DNA from: Paludibacter sp963678465
Lineage (GTDB): Bacteria > Bacteroidota > Bacteroidia > Bacteroidales > Paludibacteraceae
Direction of reading: 5' to 3'
NCBI GenBank assembly: GCA_963678465.1
Contig: OY782858.1
Location: 2,232,001-2,296,000, forward strand
Length of the DNA stretch: 64,000 bases
The notes below the pieces were generated by a model. The model was not told the DNA's origin. It ran no database searches and saw only the letters and a list, made by a program, of their open reading frames with translations. A program made the position numbers and the translations under genes. Shown here piece by piece: positions 25,138 through 33,929 of the stretch (position 1 is its first letter; the number at the start of each line of letters is the position of its first letter).

Positions 25138-25683
25138 TTATATACTACTCTCAATAAGTTTATTTTTTATACTACGTAGCTCATTTTTCAAAGTAGCATC
25201 CCAGCGTAAATTATCAACTTCTATCATAAAACCGCCCAGAATCTCAGGATCCACATTTTTTTCCAGTTCGAGTGTGCCATGGGTTTGTTTTTCGATCATA
25301 GCCATAAGATGATCTTCAATAGTAGCATTAATTTCGATGGCTGTGGTCAATTTTCCTGAGAATATCTTCTTTTCCTCCCGATAGATATCAATGTATTTCA
25401 GCCCTATGGTTTGCAGTTGATTTTCGCGATTGTTCACAAGTACCAAATCAATAAATTTATCGAGTACGGCTTCTACATTATTTCCAATAGCAAGAACTAT
25501 AATTGCTTTTTTTCTTGAATTATCAAGCACAGGATTGTCGAGCACCGACCTCAGTTGATCAAACACAGAAAAACTCTTCACAAGCAGTTTCATCTGTTCG
25601 TAAACTCTATCCTCTTTATTTTTTTGCAGGGCAAATTGATACAAAGCGTTCGCATAGCGGGTCGATGTAAGTCCGGTATTCAT
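25138..25683 (-). CDS. atpH: ATP synthase F1 subunit delta
   Basis: 181 residues. The N-terminal helical domain (STRYANALYQFALQKNKEDR) binds the tops of the alpha subunits; the C-terminus (PEILGGFMIEVDNLRWDATL) carries the family signature. It is part of the stator linking F1 to the b subunits. Only 3 bp separate it from atpF, so translation is likely coupled. Confidence 0.96.
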   Translation of the reverse strand: MNTGLTSTRYANALYQFALQKNKEDRVYEQMKLLVKSFSVFDQLRSVLDNPVLDNSRKKAIIVLAIGNNVEAVLDKFIDLVLVNNRENQLQTIGLKYIDIYREEKKIFSGKLTTAIEINATIEDHLMAMIEKQTHGTLELEKNVDPEILGGFMIEVDNLRWDATLKNELRSIKNKLIESSI

Positions 25684-25686
25684 ATC

Positions 25687-26187
25687 TTACGATTTTGAAA
25701 TATTCATTTCATCGATCAAGCGTTGAATCATACCCAACTGCTCTTCTTTCTTGTCCAACTTATTGCGAAGGACTTTCTCAGCAATATCCACCGATAAACC
25801 AGCTACCTGCTTGCGAATATCTCGGATGGCCACTTCTTTTTCGCTTTGAATTTGCAGCCTTGCATTTTCTATAATTTTGTCGGCTTCGCCAATCGCTTTT
25901 GTTTTGGCTTCCTGAATCAGCGCTTCTCTTAATTGTGAAGCCTCATTCATTATTTGCTGATGCTCATTTCGGGCTTTTTCGAGAATCAACTCTGCTTCGG
26001 CTTTCACGCTATCGAGTTCGGTGCGCGCTTTTTCGGCTTTCAACAAAGATTCTTCAATGAAGTTCGTCCGCTCTTCTACCATTTTAAGAATGATAGGAAA
26101 ACCAAATTTAGCAAGTACAAAAACAACGATTCCAAATGAAATCAACATCCAGAATAACAATCCTGAATCGGGTGTCAATAACGACAT
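25687..26187 (-). CDS. atpF: ATP synthase Fo subunit b
   Basis: 166 residues. One transmembrane helix (about 8-28, LLFWMLISFGIVVFVLAKFG) then a long charged helix to the end, which dimerises as the peripheral stalk. This is the normal b-subunit plan. Between atpE (gap of 152 bp) and atpH (gap of 3 bp). Confidence 0.96.
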   Translation of the reverse strand: MSLLTPDSGLLFWMLISFGIVVFVLAKFGFPIILKMVEERTNFIEESLLKAEKARTELDSVKAEAELILEKARNEHQQIMNEASQLREALIQEAKTKAIGEADKIIENARLQIQSEKEVAIRDIRKQVAGLSVDIAEKVLRNKLDKKEEQLGMIQRLIDEMNISKS

Positions 26188-26339
26188 AGTTTTCTAATTT
26201 TCTAATTTCAAAAAAAATACGAATATCTTGTCAGATTTTTGGAAACAGAATGTGATTTAAAACCGGTGCATCTAAAAAAATCAGATACAAGCATTTATCA
26301 CCTGTTTACAAAAACATCATAACAAATTGATATTCAAAG

Positions 26340-26591
26340 CTAAGATAGAATAAATCCGCAAACCACAATCGCAAAAAGCGCTACGGCATCAACGAGCGCT
26401 GCTGCAATAATCATGTTCATACGAATATCTCCGGCTGCTTCGGGCTGACGGGCAATGCCTTCCATGGCCGACGCACCAATATTTCCGATACCAATACCTG
26501 CTGCAATGGCTGCCAGTCCTACACCAATGCCGGCTCCTAATTTTGCTAATCCTGCTCCTGCAGCTGCCTGTAATAAAATTGATAGTAACAT
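26340..26591 (-). CDS. atpE: ATP synthase Fo subunit c
   Basis: 83 residues, two transmembrane helices with the glycine-rich first helix (GAGIGVGLAAIAAGIGIGNI) and polar loop ARQPEA. The ion-binding carboxylate is Asp68 in ALVDAVALFAI. An Asp without the Ser/Thr and Gln sodium ligands suggests proton rather than sodium coupling (inference). Forms the rotating c-ring. Confidence 0.97.
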   Translation of the reverse strand: MLLSILLQAAAGAGLAKLGAGIGVGLAAIAAGIGIGNIGASAMEGIARQPEAAGDIRMNMIIAAALVDAVALFAIVVCGFILS

Positions 26592-26684
26592 AATCTTAAT
26601 TTTTAGCCTTTCAACCTACCAAGAGGTGTAAGGACGATGTTTTTTATTGTTTTATTTTAATATTTTAAAAAATCCACTTCAAGT

Positions 26685-27782
26685 TTACTTGCTAGGATCT
26701 GTTGAACTTTTATTTACTACATGATGAGGTTCTACCCTTGCCAGCCCGATAAAAACTGCCGATAACATTGTAAAAATGTAAGCCTGAATATAAGCTACAA
26801 GCAATTCCACAAAACTGATGAAAACGCTAAATATCACCGACAACACTGTCATGCTTGTATTCATTGCCTGACCCATGCTTACAGTTACAAAAATTAATGC
26901 CGTAAGTCCCAACACAATGGCGTGACCGGCCAGTATATTGGCAAAAAGACGAATCATCAATGCAAATGGTTTTGTCAAAATCCCAACAAGCTCAATGACA
27001 GGCATAAATGGAACAGGAAATTTCAACCACATCGGCACATCCGGCCATAGTATTTCTTTCCAATATTCTTTCGACCCTTTAATATTGACAATCAGAAAGG
27101 TGCAGATGGCCAGAACAAAAGTTATGGCGATATTACCGGTAACGTTAGCTCCTCCGGGAAATATCGGGATCAATCCCATTAAATTGTTGATGAAAACAAA
27201 GAAGAACACCGTCAGTAAATAGGGGGCATATTTTCTGTATTGTTTGCCGATGCAAGGTTTTATTACATCGTCGTTGATACTCATTATAAACATCTCCATC
27301 ATGGCTACAAAACCTGATTTGGGTGCATATCCTTTCTTTTTATACGATCGGGAAACCGACATAATGATAAGGATGAGCAATAAACTACTGAACAACAACG
27401 AGAATACATTTTTGGTAATAGAAATATCGAAGGGTTTTACCTGACTTCCATTTGCACCTGTTTCAACAATTTTTCCCTTGTAATCACCTTCGGTAGCTAT
27501 TATAAAGCCATCGTGCGAATGCCCGCCATGAAATTTCGATGACATAAAAACATGCCAACCTGTTGTATTGCTGTAAACAATTACAGGCAAAGGAATAGAA
27601 ATATGTCGATCGCCAATGGTAGTGATATGCCACTGATAGGAGTCCGAAACATGATCGAGAATAAATGTCCGCACATCAAGCGGTTTGTTGTCGACGGTAG
27701 ATGATGCTACAGCCTGAGAATTGACGAACGATAACATGAACGTCACTACGAGGAGAATATATATTTTCAGATATCGACTCAT
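26685..27782 (-). CDS. atpB: ATP synthase Fo subunit a
   Basis: 365 residues, longer than the roughly 270 of E. coli because of an N-terminal signal-like helix and periplasmic domain (about 1-125), as is usual in Bacteroidota. The membrane part has five or six helices. MLSAVFIGLARVE-like and FALMIRLFANILAGHAIVLG contain the essential arginine (in MIRLFAN) that faces the c-ring carboxylate. Its ATG overlaps the stop of the preceding gene (ATGA). Confidence 0.95.
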   Translation of the reverse strand: MSRYLKIYILLVVTFMLSFVNSQAVASSTVDNKPLDVRTFILDHVSDSYQWHITTIGDRHISIPLPVIVYSNTTGWHVFMSSKFHGGHSHDGFIIATEGDYKGKIVETGANGSQVKPFDISITKNVFSLLFSSLLLILIIMSVSRSYKKKGYAPKSGFVAMMEMFIMSINDDVIKPCIGKQYRKYAPYLLTVFFFVFINNLMGLIPIFPGGANVTGNIAITFVLAICTFLIVNIKGSKEYWKEILWPDVPMWLKFPVPFMPVIELVGILTKPFALMIRLFANILAGHAIVLGLTALIFVTVSMGQAMNTSMTVLSVIFSVFISFVELLVAYIQAYIFTMLSAVFIGLARVEPHHVVNKSSTDPSK

Positions 27783-28177
27783 TTGCGTTCCTTTTTTATT
27801 TGTTTTTCGAAACTATAAAACACATAAGTTTCGAACAGAATATACAGCATATAAAAAGCTGCAAAAACAATAATGAATGGTTTCAGTGGAGTATGGAGCA
27901 CCAATAAATAAATGAGCGCCATAATTCCGGCAATTACCATTTTCAATAATTTTAGCAACATATACACATTCACTAATTTACGGGGATTGGTTTTATCCAA
28001 TCGATACAGAGTCTGTACCAACACAATACCCGAAAAATAAAACACAAGAGGTATAAAAGGATAAGCATCGATAGCACCAGTCGGTATCAATACCGTTTGC
28101 AACCACCAAAAGCCCCAGGCTGCAACCAGCATGAGGAAAGTAAAAAGAACAACAACTTTAGTCCTTAGTTCTTTCAT
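27779..28177 (-). CDS. ATP synthase subunit I-like small membrane protein
   Basis: 132 residues from MKELRTKV at 28177; a start further up at 28201 would overlap atpC more. The chosen ATG overlaps the atpC stop codon (ATGA), and its own stop overlaps the atpB ATG in the same way. Four hydrophobic helices (VVVLFTFLMLVAAWGFWWL, FIPLVFYFSGIVLV, MLLKLLKMVIAGIMALIYLL, FIIVFAAFYMLYILF) match the place and shape of AtpI-type c-ring assembly factors. Sequence similarity alone would not prove this; position and topology are the main evidence. Confidence 0.7.
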   Translation of the reverse strand: MKELRTKVVVLFTFLMLVAAWGFWWLQTVLIPTGAIDAYPFIPLVFYFSGIVLVQTLYRLDKTNPRKLVNVYMLLKLLKMVIAGIMALIYLLVLHTPLKPFIIVFAAFYMLYILFETYVFYSFEKQIKKERK

Positions 28178-28422
28178 TTTATGTTCATTAATTCGGTACA
28201 AACAATCACCTCGTTTTTTTTCACCTCCACAAAACCGTTTTCAATCAAAAAGTCGGTTACTCCGTTTTTATCCCTGAACATCACACTTCCTTTTCCTAAC
28301 GAAGAAATAAGCGCTGCATGATAGTCAAGTATTGTAAACGATCCTGACAACCCGGGCAAAGTGACTACTTCCACTTCGCCTGAGAAAAACATTTTTTCCG
28401 GAGTATAAATAGTCAGTTTCAT
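28174..28422 (-). CDS. atpC: ATP synthase F1 subunit epsilon
   Basis: 82 residues, consisting only of the N-terminal beta-sandwich (MKLTIYTPEKMFFSGEVEVV, GSFTILDYHAALISSLGKGS). The C-terminal helical hairpin that inhibits the E. coli enzyme is absent, as is common in Bacteroidota, so inhibition by epsilon is unlikely. 21 bp after atpD. Confidence 0.95.
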   Translation of the reverse strand: MKLTIYTPEKMFFSGEVEVVTLPGLSGSFTILDYHAALISSLGKGSVMFRDKNGVTDFLIENGFVEVKKNEVIVCTELMNIK

Positions 28423-28443
28423 ACTATATTTACCTTCCTCTGG

Positions 28444-29973
28444 TTAGTTGTTTACTGATTTACGAGCCTGTTTCATCAGTTGATGTCCTTTGGAAATGGC
28501 TTCGTCGATAGTCCCCACATTCAGGAAAGCCATCTCAGGCAATTCGTCTAACTGTCCATCAAGTATCATTTTGAATCCACGAATAGTTTCAGCAATCGGC
28601 ACCATCACGCCCGGAACTCCTGTAAACTGCGCTGCCATAGCAAATGGTTGCGAGAGGAAACGCTGTACTTTACGGGCACGATTCACCGTCATGCGGTCTT
28701 CGTCCGACAATTCCTCCATCCCCAGAATGGAAATAATATCCTGTAATTCTTTGTTGCGTTGAAGTATTTGTTTTACCCGCTGGGCTGTCTCATAATGTTC
28801 CTCACCCAATACGATCGGATTTAGGATACGCGATGTGGAATCGAGTGGATCCACAGCCGGGAATATGCCCAACTCTGCAATTTTACGACTCAACACCGTG
28901 GTGGCATCAAGATGCGTAAATGTTGTAGCCGGAGCCGGATCGGTAAGGTCATCGGCGGGAACATACACCGCTTGTACTGAAGTAATGGATCCGCTTTTGG
29001 TAGAAGTAATGCGTTCCTGCATACGTCCCATTTCGGTGGCCAGCGTGGGTTGATAACCCACAGCCGATGGCATACGTCCCAACAAGGCCGAAACCTCTGA
29101 ACCTGCCTGCGTAAAACGGAAAATATTATCGATAAAAAACAAAATATCACGTCCGCCTTCTTCTCCATTGTCTCTGAACGATTCAGCAACTGTGAGCCCC
29201 GACAAAGCTACCGAAGAACGTGCGCCGGGAGGTTCGTTCATCTGACCAAACACCAGACTAGCCTGCGACTGCTCCACTTCGCTGTAATCTACTTTCGAAA
29301 GATCCCAGTTTCCTTCGTCCATGCTCTTTTTGAATTCTTCACCATAACGGATAACGCCCGACTCAATCATTTCACGAAGTAAATCATTACCTTCACGTGT
29401 ACGTTCGCCCACACCGGCAAAAACAGAGAAACCACTGTGACCCTTGGCAATATTATTGATCAATTCCATGATAATAACGGTTTTGCCCACTCCGGCACCG
29501 CCAAAAAGTCCGATTTTTCCACCCTTCACATATGGTTCGAGTAAATCAATCACTTTGATTCCGGTGAAAAGCACTTCTTCGCTGGTGGTAAGTTCTTCAA
29601 ATTTTGGTGGTTCGCGATGGATCGGATAAGAGCCTGCTTTATCAAGCGGTTTCATTCCATCAATCGAATCGCCAATTACATTCATCAATCGGCCTTTCAC
29701 CTGATTTCCTACCGGCATTGAAATGGGTCGTCCCAAGGCAACAGCTTTCAATCCGCGGCTAAGTCCATCGGTAGAATCCATGGCGACGCATCGCACGGTA
29801 TTTTCGCCGATATGCTGCTGAACTTCAACAATTAGCTCATTTCCATTCTGTCTTTTAATACTTAAAGCATCATTAATGGAGGGTAATCTTAACTCACCTT
29901 TTTCATCTGCTTTAAAAAACACATCAACTACCGGGCCGATAATCTGTGAAATATGTCCTGAAAATTCTGACAT
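28444..29973 (-). CDS. atpD: ATP synthase F1 subunit beta (catalytic)
   Basis: 509 residues. P-loop GGAGVGKT at 158-165, catalytic GERTREGNDL with the glutamate that activates water, DEST-like Walker B ILFFIDNIFRF, and the usual C-terminal domain. It makes ATP from ADP and phosphate. First gene of the operon; the minus-strand TACTTTTG (30022-30015) about 42 bp before the ATG is the probable -7 element. Confidence 0.98.
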   Translation of the reverse strand: MSEFSGHISQIIGPVVDVFFKADEKGELRLPSINDALSIKRQNGNELIVEVQQHIGENTVRCVAMDSTDGLSRGLKAVALGRPISMPVGNQVKGRLMNVIGDSIDGMKPLDKAGSYPIHREPPKFEELTTSEEVLFTGIKVIDLLEPYVKGGKIGLFGGAGVGKTVIIMELINNIAKGHSGFSVFAGVGERTREGNDLLREMIESGVIRYGEEFKKSMDEGNWDLSKVDYSEVEQSQASLVFGQMNEPPGARSSVALSGLTVAESFRDNGEEGGRDILFFIDNIFRFTQAGSEVSALLGRMPSAVGYQPTLATEMGRMQERITSTKSGSITSVQAVYVPADDLTDPAPATTFTHLDATTVLSRKIAELGIFPAVDPLDSTSRILNPIVLGEEHYETAQRVKQILQRNKELQDIISILGMEELSDEDRMTVNRARKVQRFLSQPFAMAAQFTGVPGVMVPIAETIRGFKMILDGQLDELPEMAFLNVGTIDEAISKGHQLMKQARKSVNN

Positions 29974-30014
29974 TATTTGTTTCTTTTTGGAGTCTTTATC
30001 TATTCTTCAATATG

Positions 30015-30022
30015 CAAAAGTA
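30015..30022 (-). promoter_or_regulatory. -7 element TACTTTTG of the ATP synthase operon
   Basis: A perfect TAnnTTTG on the minus strand, 42 bp upstream of atpD. No clear TTTG at the -33 position. Confidence 0.55.
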
Positions 30023-30100
30023 CTCAAAATTAAATTATAGAGATTGTGATTTAACGTAAATAAAGCCCTTGAAATAATCAAAGTACTGACAACAGGCGAT

Positions 30101-31888
30101 TTAATCAAGTTTCAACACTTCTAAAAATGCCTTCTGCGGAACTTCAACATTTCCGATTTGCTTCATACGTTTTTTACCTTTCTTCTGTTTTTCAAGAAGC
30201 TTGCGCTTCCGACTGATATCTCCACCGTAACACTTTGCGGTAACGTCCTTACGGACAGCCTTTATCGTCTCGCGCGAAATAATTTTCGCCCCAATAGCAG
30301 CCTGAATAGCAATATCAAATTGCTGACGCGGGATAAGCTCTTTCAATTTTTCGCACATGCGTTTGCCGAGTGGAACTGCGTTATCAAAATGAATAAGACA
30401 AGAAAGCGCATCCACAGGTTCTCCGTTCAGCAGAATATCCAAACGAATCAATTTTGATGGACGAAAACCGCTCATGTGATAATCAAACGAAGCATATCCT
30501 TTCGAAATACTTTTCAGTCGATCATAGAAATCGAATACAATTTCTCCCAAAGGCAAATCATAAATCAACTCCATGCGATTGCCCGAAATATAATTTTGTT
30601 TCACCAATTCACCACGTTTACCCAAACAAAGCGTCATTATTTGACCGATAAAATCAGTCCGTGTTATGATCGATGCCCTGATGTAAGGCTCTTCGATACG
30701 ATCGATAGACATAATGTCGGGCAAACCAGATGGATTATGCACTTCAATCAGATCACCTTTATTGGTGTAAACTTTGTACGACACGTTGGGAACCGTTGTG
30801 ATTACGTTCATATCGAACTCACGATCAAGACGTTCCTGAATAATCTCCATGTGGAGCATACCCAAAAATCCGCAGCGGAATCCGAAGCCAAGTGCAGCCG
30901 ACGATTCTGCTTCGAAGGTCAACGAAGCATCATTCAGCTGAAGTTTCTCTATTGAAGCACGTAAATCTTCGAAATCTTCGGTTTCGATAGGATAAACACC
31001 GGCAAAAACCATTGGTTTAACTTCCTCAAATCCATCAATATGTTTTTCGCACGGACGTTTTACATGTGTGATGGTATCACCCACTTTTACTTCCTTCGAC
31101 GTTTTGATTCCTGAAATAATATAACCTACATTACCGGCACTGAGTGACTTTGTGGGCGACATATCAAGTTTAAGCACCCCTATTTCGTCGGCATAATACT
31201 CTTTTTCGGTATTCACGAACTTTACAAAATCACCTTTATTGATAGTTCCGTTTTCAATTTTGAAATAAGCAATAATGCCGCGAAACGAATTGAAGACAGA
31301 GTCGAAAATTAAACATTGCAGTGGCGCCTCAGGATCACCCTTAGGAGCAGGAACACGGGTAACAATGGCTTCCAAAATATCCGGAATTCCCATACCTGTT
31401 TTTCCACTGGCGCGCAAAATATCTTCGGGCTTGCAGCCAATCAATTCAATAATCTGATCTTCAACCTCATCGGGCATTGCATTGTCCATGTCCATTTTAT
31501 TCATGATAGGAATAATTTCCAAATCATGTTCCAATGCCATATACAAATTCGAAATAGTCTGTGCCTGAATACCCTGAGTAGCATCAACGATCAGCAAAGC
31601 GCCTTCACAAGCTGCGATCGACCGGGAAACCTCGTAAGAGAAATCCACGTGCCCCGGAGTATCTATTAAATTAAAAATATAATCTTCACCATTCAAACGA
31701 TAATTCATTTGTATAGCGTGACTTTTTATTGTAATTCCCCGCTCCCTTTCAAGATCCATATTATCGAGCACCTGTGCTTGCATTTCCTTACCGGCAACGG
31801 TGTTGGTGTATTCAAGCAGGCGATCGGCTAATGTACTCTTACCATGATCAATATGAGCGATAATGCAAAAATTGCGGATTCTGTTCAT
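30101..31888 (-). CDS. lepA: Elongation factor 4 (ribosomal back-translocase)
   Basis: 595 residues, normal length. G1 AHIDHGKS (11-18), G3 DTPGHVDF, G4 NKMD, then EF-G-like domains and the LepA-specific C-terminus (YHMSGFRPSKLIRLDILLNG, KCYGGDISRKRKLLEKQKKG). GTPase that acts on stalled or mistranslocated ribosomes. The promoter region has TATTTTTGCAGTCCAAA on the minus strand (see findings). Confidence 0.98.
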   Translation of the reverse strand: MNRIRNFCIIAHIDHGKSTLADRLLEYTNTVAGKEMQAQVLDNMDLERERGITIKSHAIQMNYRLNGEDYIFNLIDTPGHVDFSYEVSRSIAACEGALLIVDATQGIQAQTISNLYMALEHDLEIIPIMNKMDMDNAMPDEVEDQIIELIGCKPEDILRASGKTGMGIPDILEAIVTRVPAPKGDPEAPLQCLIFDSVFNSFRGIIAYFKIENGTINKGDFVKFVNTEKEYYADEIGVLKLDMSPTKSLSAGNVGYIISGIKTSKEVKVGDTITHVKRPCEKHIDGFEEVKPMVFAGVYPIETEDFEDLRASIEKLQLNDASLTFEAESSAALGFGFRCGFLGMLHMEIIQERLDREFDMNVITTVPNVSYKVYTNKGDLIEVHNPSGLPDIMSIDRIEEPYIRASIITRTDFIGQIMTLCLGKRGELVKQNYISGNRMELIYDLPLGEIVFDFYDRLKSISKGYASFDYHMSGFRPSKLIRLDILLNGEPVDALSCLIHFDNAVPLGKRMCEKLKELIPRQQFDIAIQAAIGAKIISRETIKAVRKDVTAKCYGGDISRKRKLLEKQKKGKKRMKQIGNVEVPQKAFLEVLKLD

Positions 31889-31908
31889 TCGTAATTTTTA
31901 TAATTTTA

Positions 31909-31926
31909 TTTTGGACTGCAAAAATA
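31909..31926 (-). promoter_or_regulatory. -7 element TATTTTTG of lepA
   Basis: Minus strand TATTTTTG (31926-31919) followed by CAGTCCAAA, 31 bp before the lepA start. The same 17-base string occurs upstream of alaS. Confidence 0.6.
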
Positions 31927-32009
31927 CAAAAAAACAGGCAGACAGCCAAAATCATTTTTTTCGACTATAACACTACCTGTTTTAAATGAATCATTTGTGA
32001 ATTAAATAT

Positions 32010-33509
32010 TTACGTTTCAGTAACTTTAGCTCCTAATTGTCGTTGAGTTTCGCGCATGGCTTCTTCATCATCAGTAATAATCAGCAAAGAATCACCTTTT
32101 TCGAGCTGGGTATTTCCCCGTGGAATAAAGTATTTTCTGCTTCGCTTTACCATTACGAGCAGCGTTTTATCGGGCATCGAAACGTCCATCACCCGTCGGC
32201 CGTTTTTAAGCATTTCGTCATTCACAGTTATCTCGCACATGGCCGATTTTATTTCGTCCGAAAACTCAACATCAAATTCTTTCAATTGTCTTTTGGGCGG
32301 AACGGGCAATGATAATTTAAGCAAATGTGCCATACCTGATACCGTTGTCCCTTGCACCACCAATGATAAAATGGTGATAAAGAAAACGATATTGAAAATC
32401 ATTTTTGCATTTGGCACTTCGCTTATCCACGGATAAGTGGCAAAAATGATAGGCACCGCCCCACGCAACCCTACCCACGAAGTGAAAAGACGGGCTTTAA
32501 AACTCATATTCTTAAATGGCAACAAGGATAAAAATACTGAGATAGGACGAGAAAAAATAATCATAAAAAAACCGATTATAATCCCAACACCTGCCACCGG
32601 AATCAATTCTGAAGGATTCACGAGCAGACCAAGCGTAAGGAACATCACAATCTGGAAAAGCCAGGTAAGCCCATCGAAAAATTTAAGCGTACTGCGTTTA
32701 TGCACAAATCTATGATTCCCTATCATCAGCCCTCCAGCATACACCGCTAAATATCCGTTTCCACCTATAAAATCGGTAAATCCGAATAAAAAGAACATGA
32801 CAGTAAGCAACAACACTGAATACAAAGCATCATTGTCGAGGTTTATTCTGTTAATTAACTTCACCGCCATTTTCCCAATCAGAAATCCGCCCAAAGCTCC
32901 TATTATCAATTGCTTTGAAAACATAAGTGCAATCTCCCAGCCACTGATATCGGGCATTTGAAGCAACTGAATCAACACGATGGTCAACATAAACGCCATT
33001 GGATCATTACTTCCACTCTCCAGTTCGAGCAGGGGACGGAGATTTTCTTTCAAAGACAAGCCCTTCGAACGAAGTATCGCAAAAACAGATGCTGAATCGG
33101 TAGACGACATAACACTTGCCAACAACAATGATTCAACCAAACTAAATGTAACAGAATGGACAATGCTATTGGTAAGCCAATAAATAAACAATCCGGTAAT
33201 AAGAGCGGTGAGCAGCACACCTACCGTGGCAAGCACTACCCCTTTTACTGCAATAGGCTTTATCTCTGAAAAGCGGGTGTCCATTCCCCCCGAAAACAAA
33301 ATGATATTCAATGCAAAAACACCTATATACTGAGCAATTTTTGGTGAGCCAAACTGCAACCCCAAACCATCGCTGCCCGCTGCAAATCCGATAAAGAGAA
33401 AAAGCAGCAACACAGGAACGCCAAATCGATAGCCCGACTTACCTACTATTAAACTAAAAAACAGCAATATTGAAGCAATAAGCAAAAAAAGTTCTATGGT
33501 TATATTCAT
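32010..33509 (-). CDS. Potassium/proton antiporter (CPA1 type) with C-terminal RCK_C domain
   Basis: 499 residues. About 12 hydrophobic helices make the Na+/H+ exchanger fold, with GSNDPMAFMLTIVLIQLL containing the conserved ND pair in the ion site. A TrkA_C (RCK_C) domain forms about residues 410-495 (RRVMDVSMPDKTLLVMVKRS, KGDSLLIITDDEEA) and probably binds a nucleotide or ion for regulation. Resembles NhaP2/CvrA of enteric bacteria; removes K+ (or Na+) in exchange for H+. Single gene. Confidence 0.9.
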   Translation of the reverse strand: MNITIELFLLIASILLFFSLIVGKSGYRFGVPVLLLFLFIGFAAGSDGLGLQFGSPKIAQYIGVFALNIILFSGGMDTRFSEIKPIAVKGVVLATVGVLLTALITGLFIYWLTNSIVHSVTFSLVESLLLASVMSSTDSASVFAILRSKGLSLKENLRPLLELESGSNDPMAFMLTIVLIQLLQMPDISGWEIALMFSKQLIIGALGGFLIGKMAVKLINRINLDNDALYSVLLLTVMFFLFGFTDFIGGNGYLAVYAGGLMIGNHRFVHKRSTLKFFDGLTWLFQIVMFLTLGLLVNPSELIPVAGVGIIIGFFMIIFSRPISVFLSLLPFKNMSFKARLFTSWVGLRGAVPIIFATYPWISEVPNAKMIFNIVFFITILSLVVQGTTVSGMAHLLKLSLPVPPKRQLKEFDVEFSDEIKSAMCEITVNDEMLKNGRRVMDVSMPDKTLLVMVKRSRKYFIPRGNTQLEKGDSLLIITDDEEAMRETQRQLGAKVTET

Positions 33510-33687
33510 TCGGTTTTATTTAAAGAGACTGTAAACATTATGAAAAAGTAGCTTACAACAAGAAAATAGTTAAAATTAAAACATCTACAAAAATACTTAT
33601 TTAAAACCAAATCAAGGTATTAATTCCTCTAAAAAAACACAAATATAATTTGAAGATAATTTTTTTTCATAAAATTGAATTTTTAGT

Positions 33688-33717
33688 TTTGCATATTAAA
33701 AAAAAGCCCTATCTTTG
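33688..33717 (+). promoter_or_regulatory. Promoter of tRNA-Phe
   Basis: TTTG (33688-33691), 18 nt, TATCTTTG (33710-33717): an almost ideal Bacteroidota promoter, 18 bp before the tRNA. Confidence 0.85.
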
Positions 33718-33735
33718 CACTCGCAAAACAAAAGA

Positions 33736-33808
33736 GGTACCATAGCTCAGTTGGTAGAGCAAAGGACTGAAAATCCTTGTGTCCCCGGTTCGATTCCTGG
33801 TGGTACCA
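33736..33808 (+). tRNA. tRNA-Phe (anticodon GAA)
   Basis: 73 nt. Acceptor arms GGTACCA and TGGTACC pair; D-loop AGCTCAGTTGGTAGAGC; anticodon arm AGGACTGAAAATCCT with GAA; T-arm CCCCGGTTCGATTCCTGG (one mismatched or wobble pair possible). Discriminator base A. CCA is not encoded and must be added. Confidence 0.97.
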
Positions 33809-33820
33809 CTTATAAAACGA

Positions 33821-33856
33821 AAACGCAATTGATTATCAATCAATTGCGTTTTTCTA
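33821..33856 (+). terminator. Terminator of tRNA-Phe
   Basis: AAACGCAATTGATT (33821-33834), ATC loop, AATCAATTGCGTTT (33838-33851) and more T: a perfect 14-bp stem 12 bp after the tRNA. Confidence 0.9.
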
Positions 33857-33872
33857 TTTTACACCTGCCCGC

Positions 33873-33902
33873 AAAAAAAAGGAAGGCTCTTATGAACCTT
33901 CC
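33873..33902 (-). terminator. Terminator after susD-like gene
   Basis: On the minus strand GGAAGG, 10-nt loop, CCTTCC and a run of eight T (plus-strand A tract from 33873), about 28 bp beyond the SusD stop. Confidence 0.75.
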
Positions 33903-33929
33903 TCCATTATAAACAACATGATACACAAA

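Noticed and set aside
26340..26591. Sodium-coupled c subunit
   Set aside because: The ion site has Asp68 followed by Ala, without the polar ligands of sodium-type rings.
33715..33912. 65-codon plus-strand frame across the tRNA
   Set aside because: It covers tRNA-Phe and its terminator.
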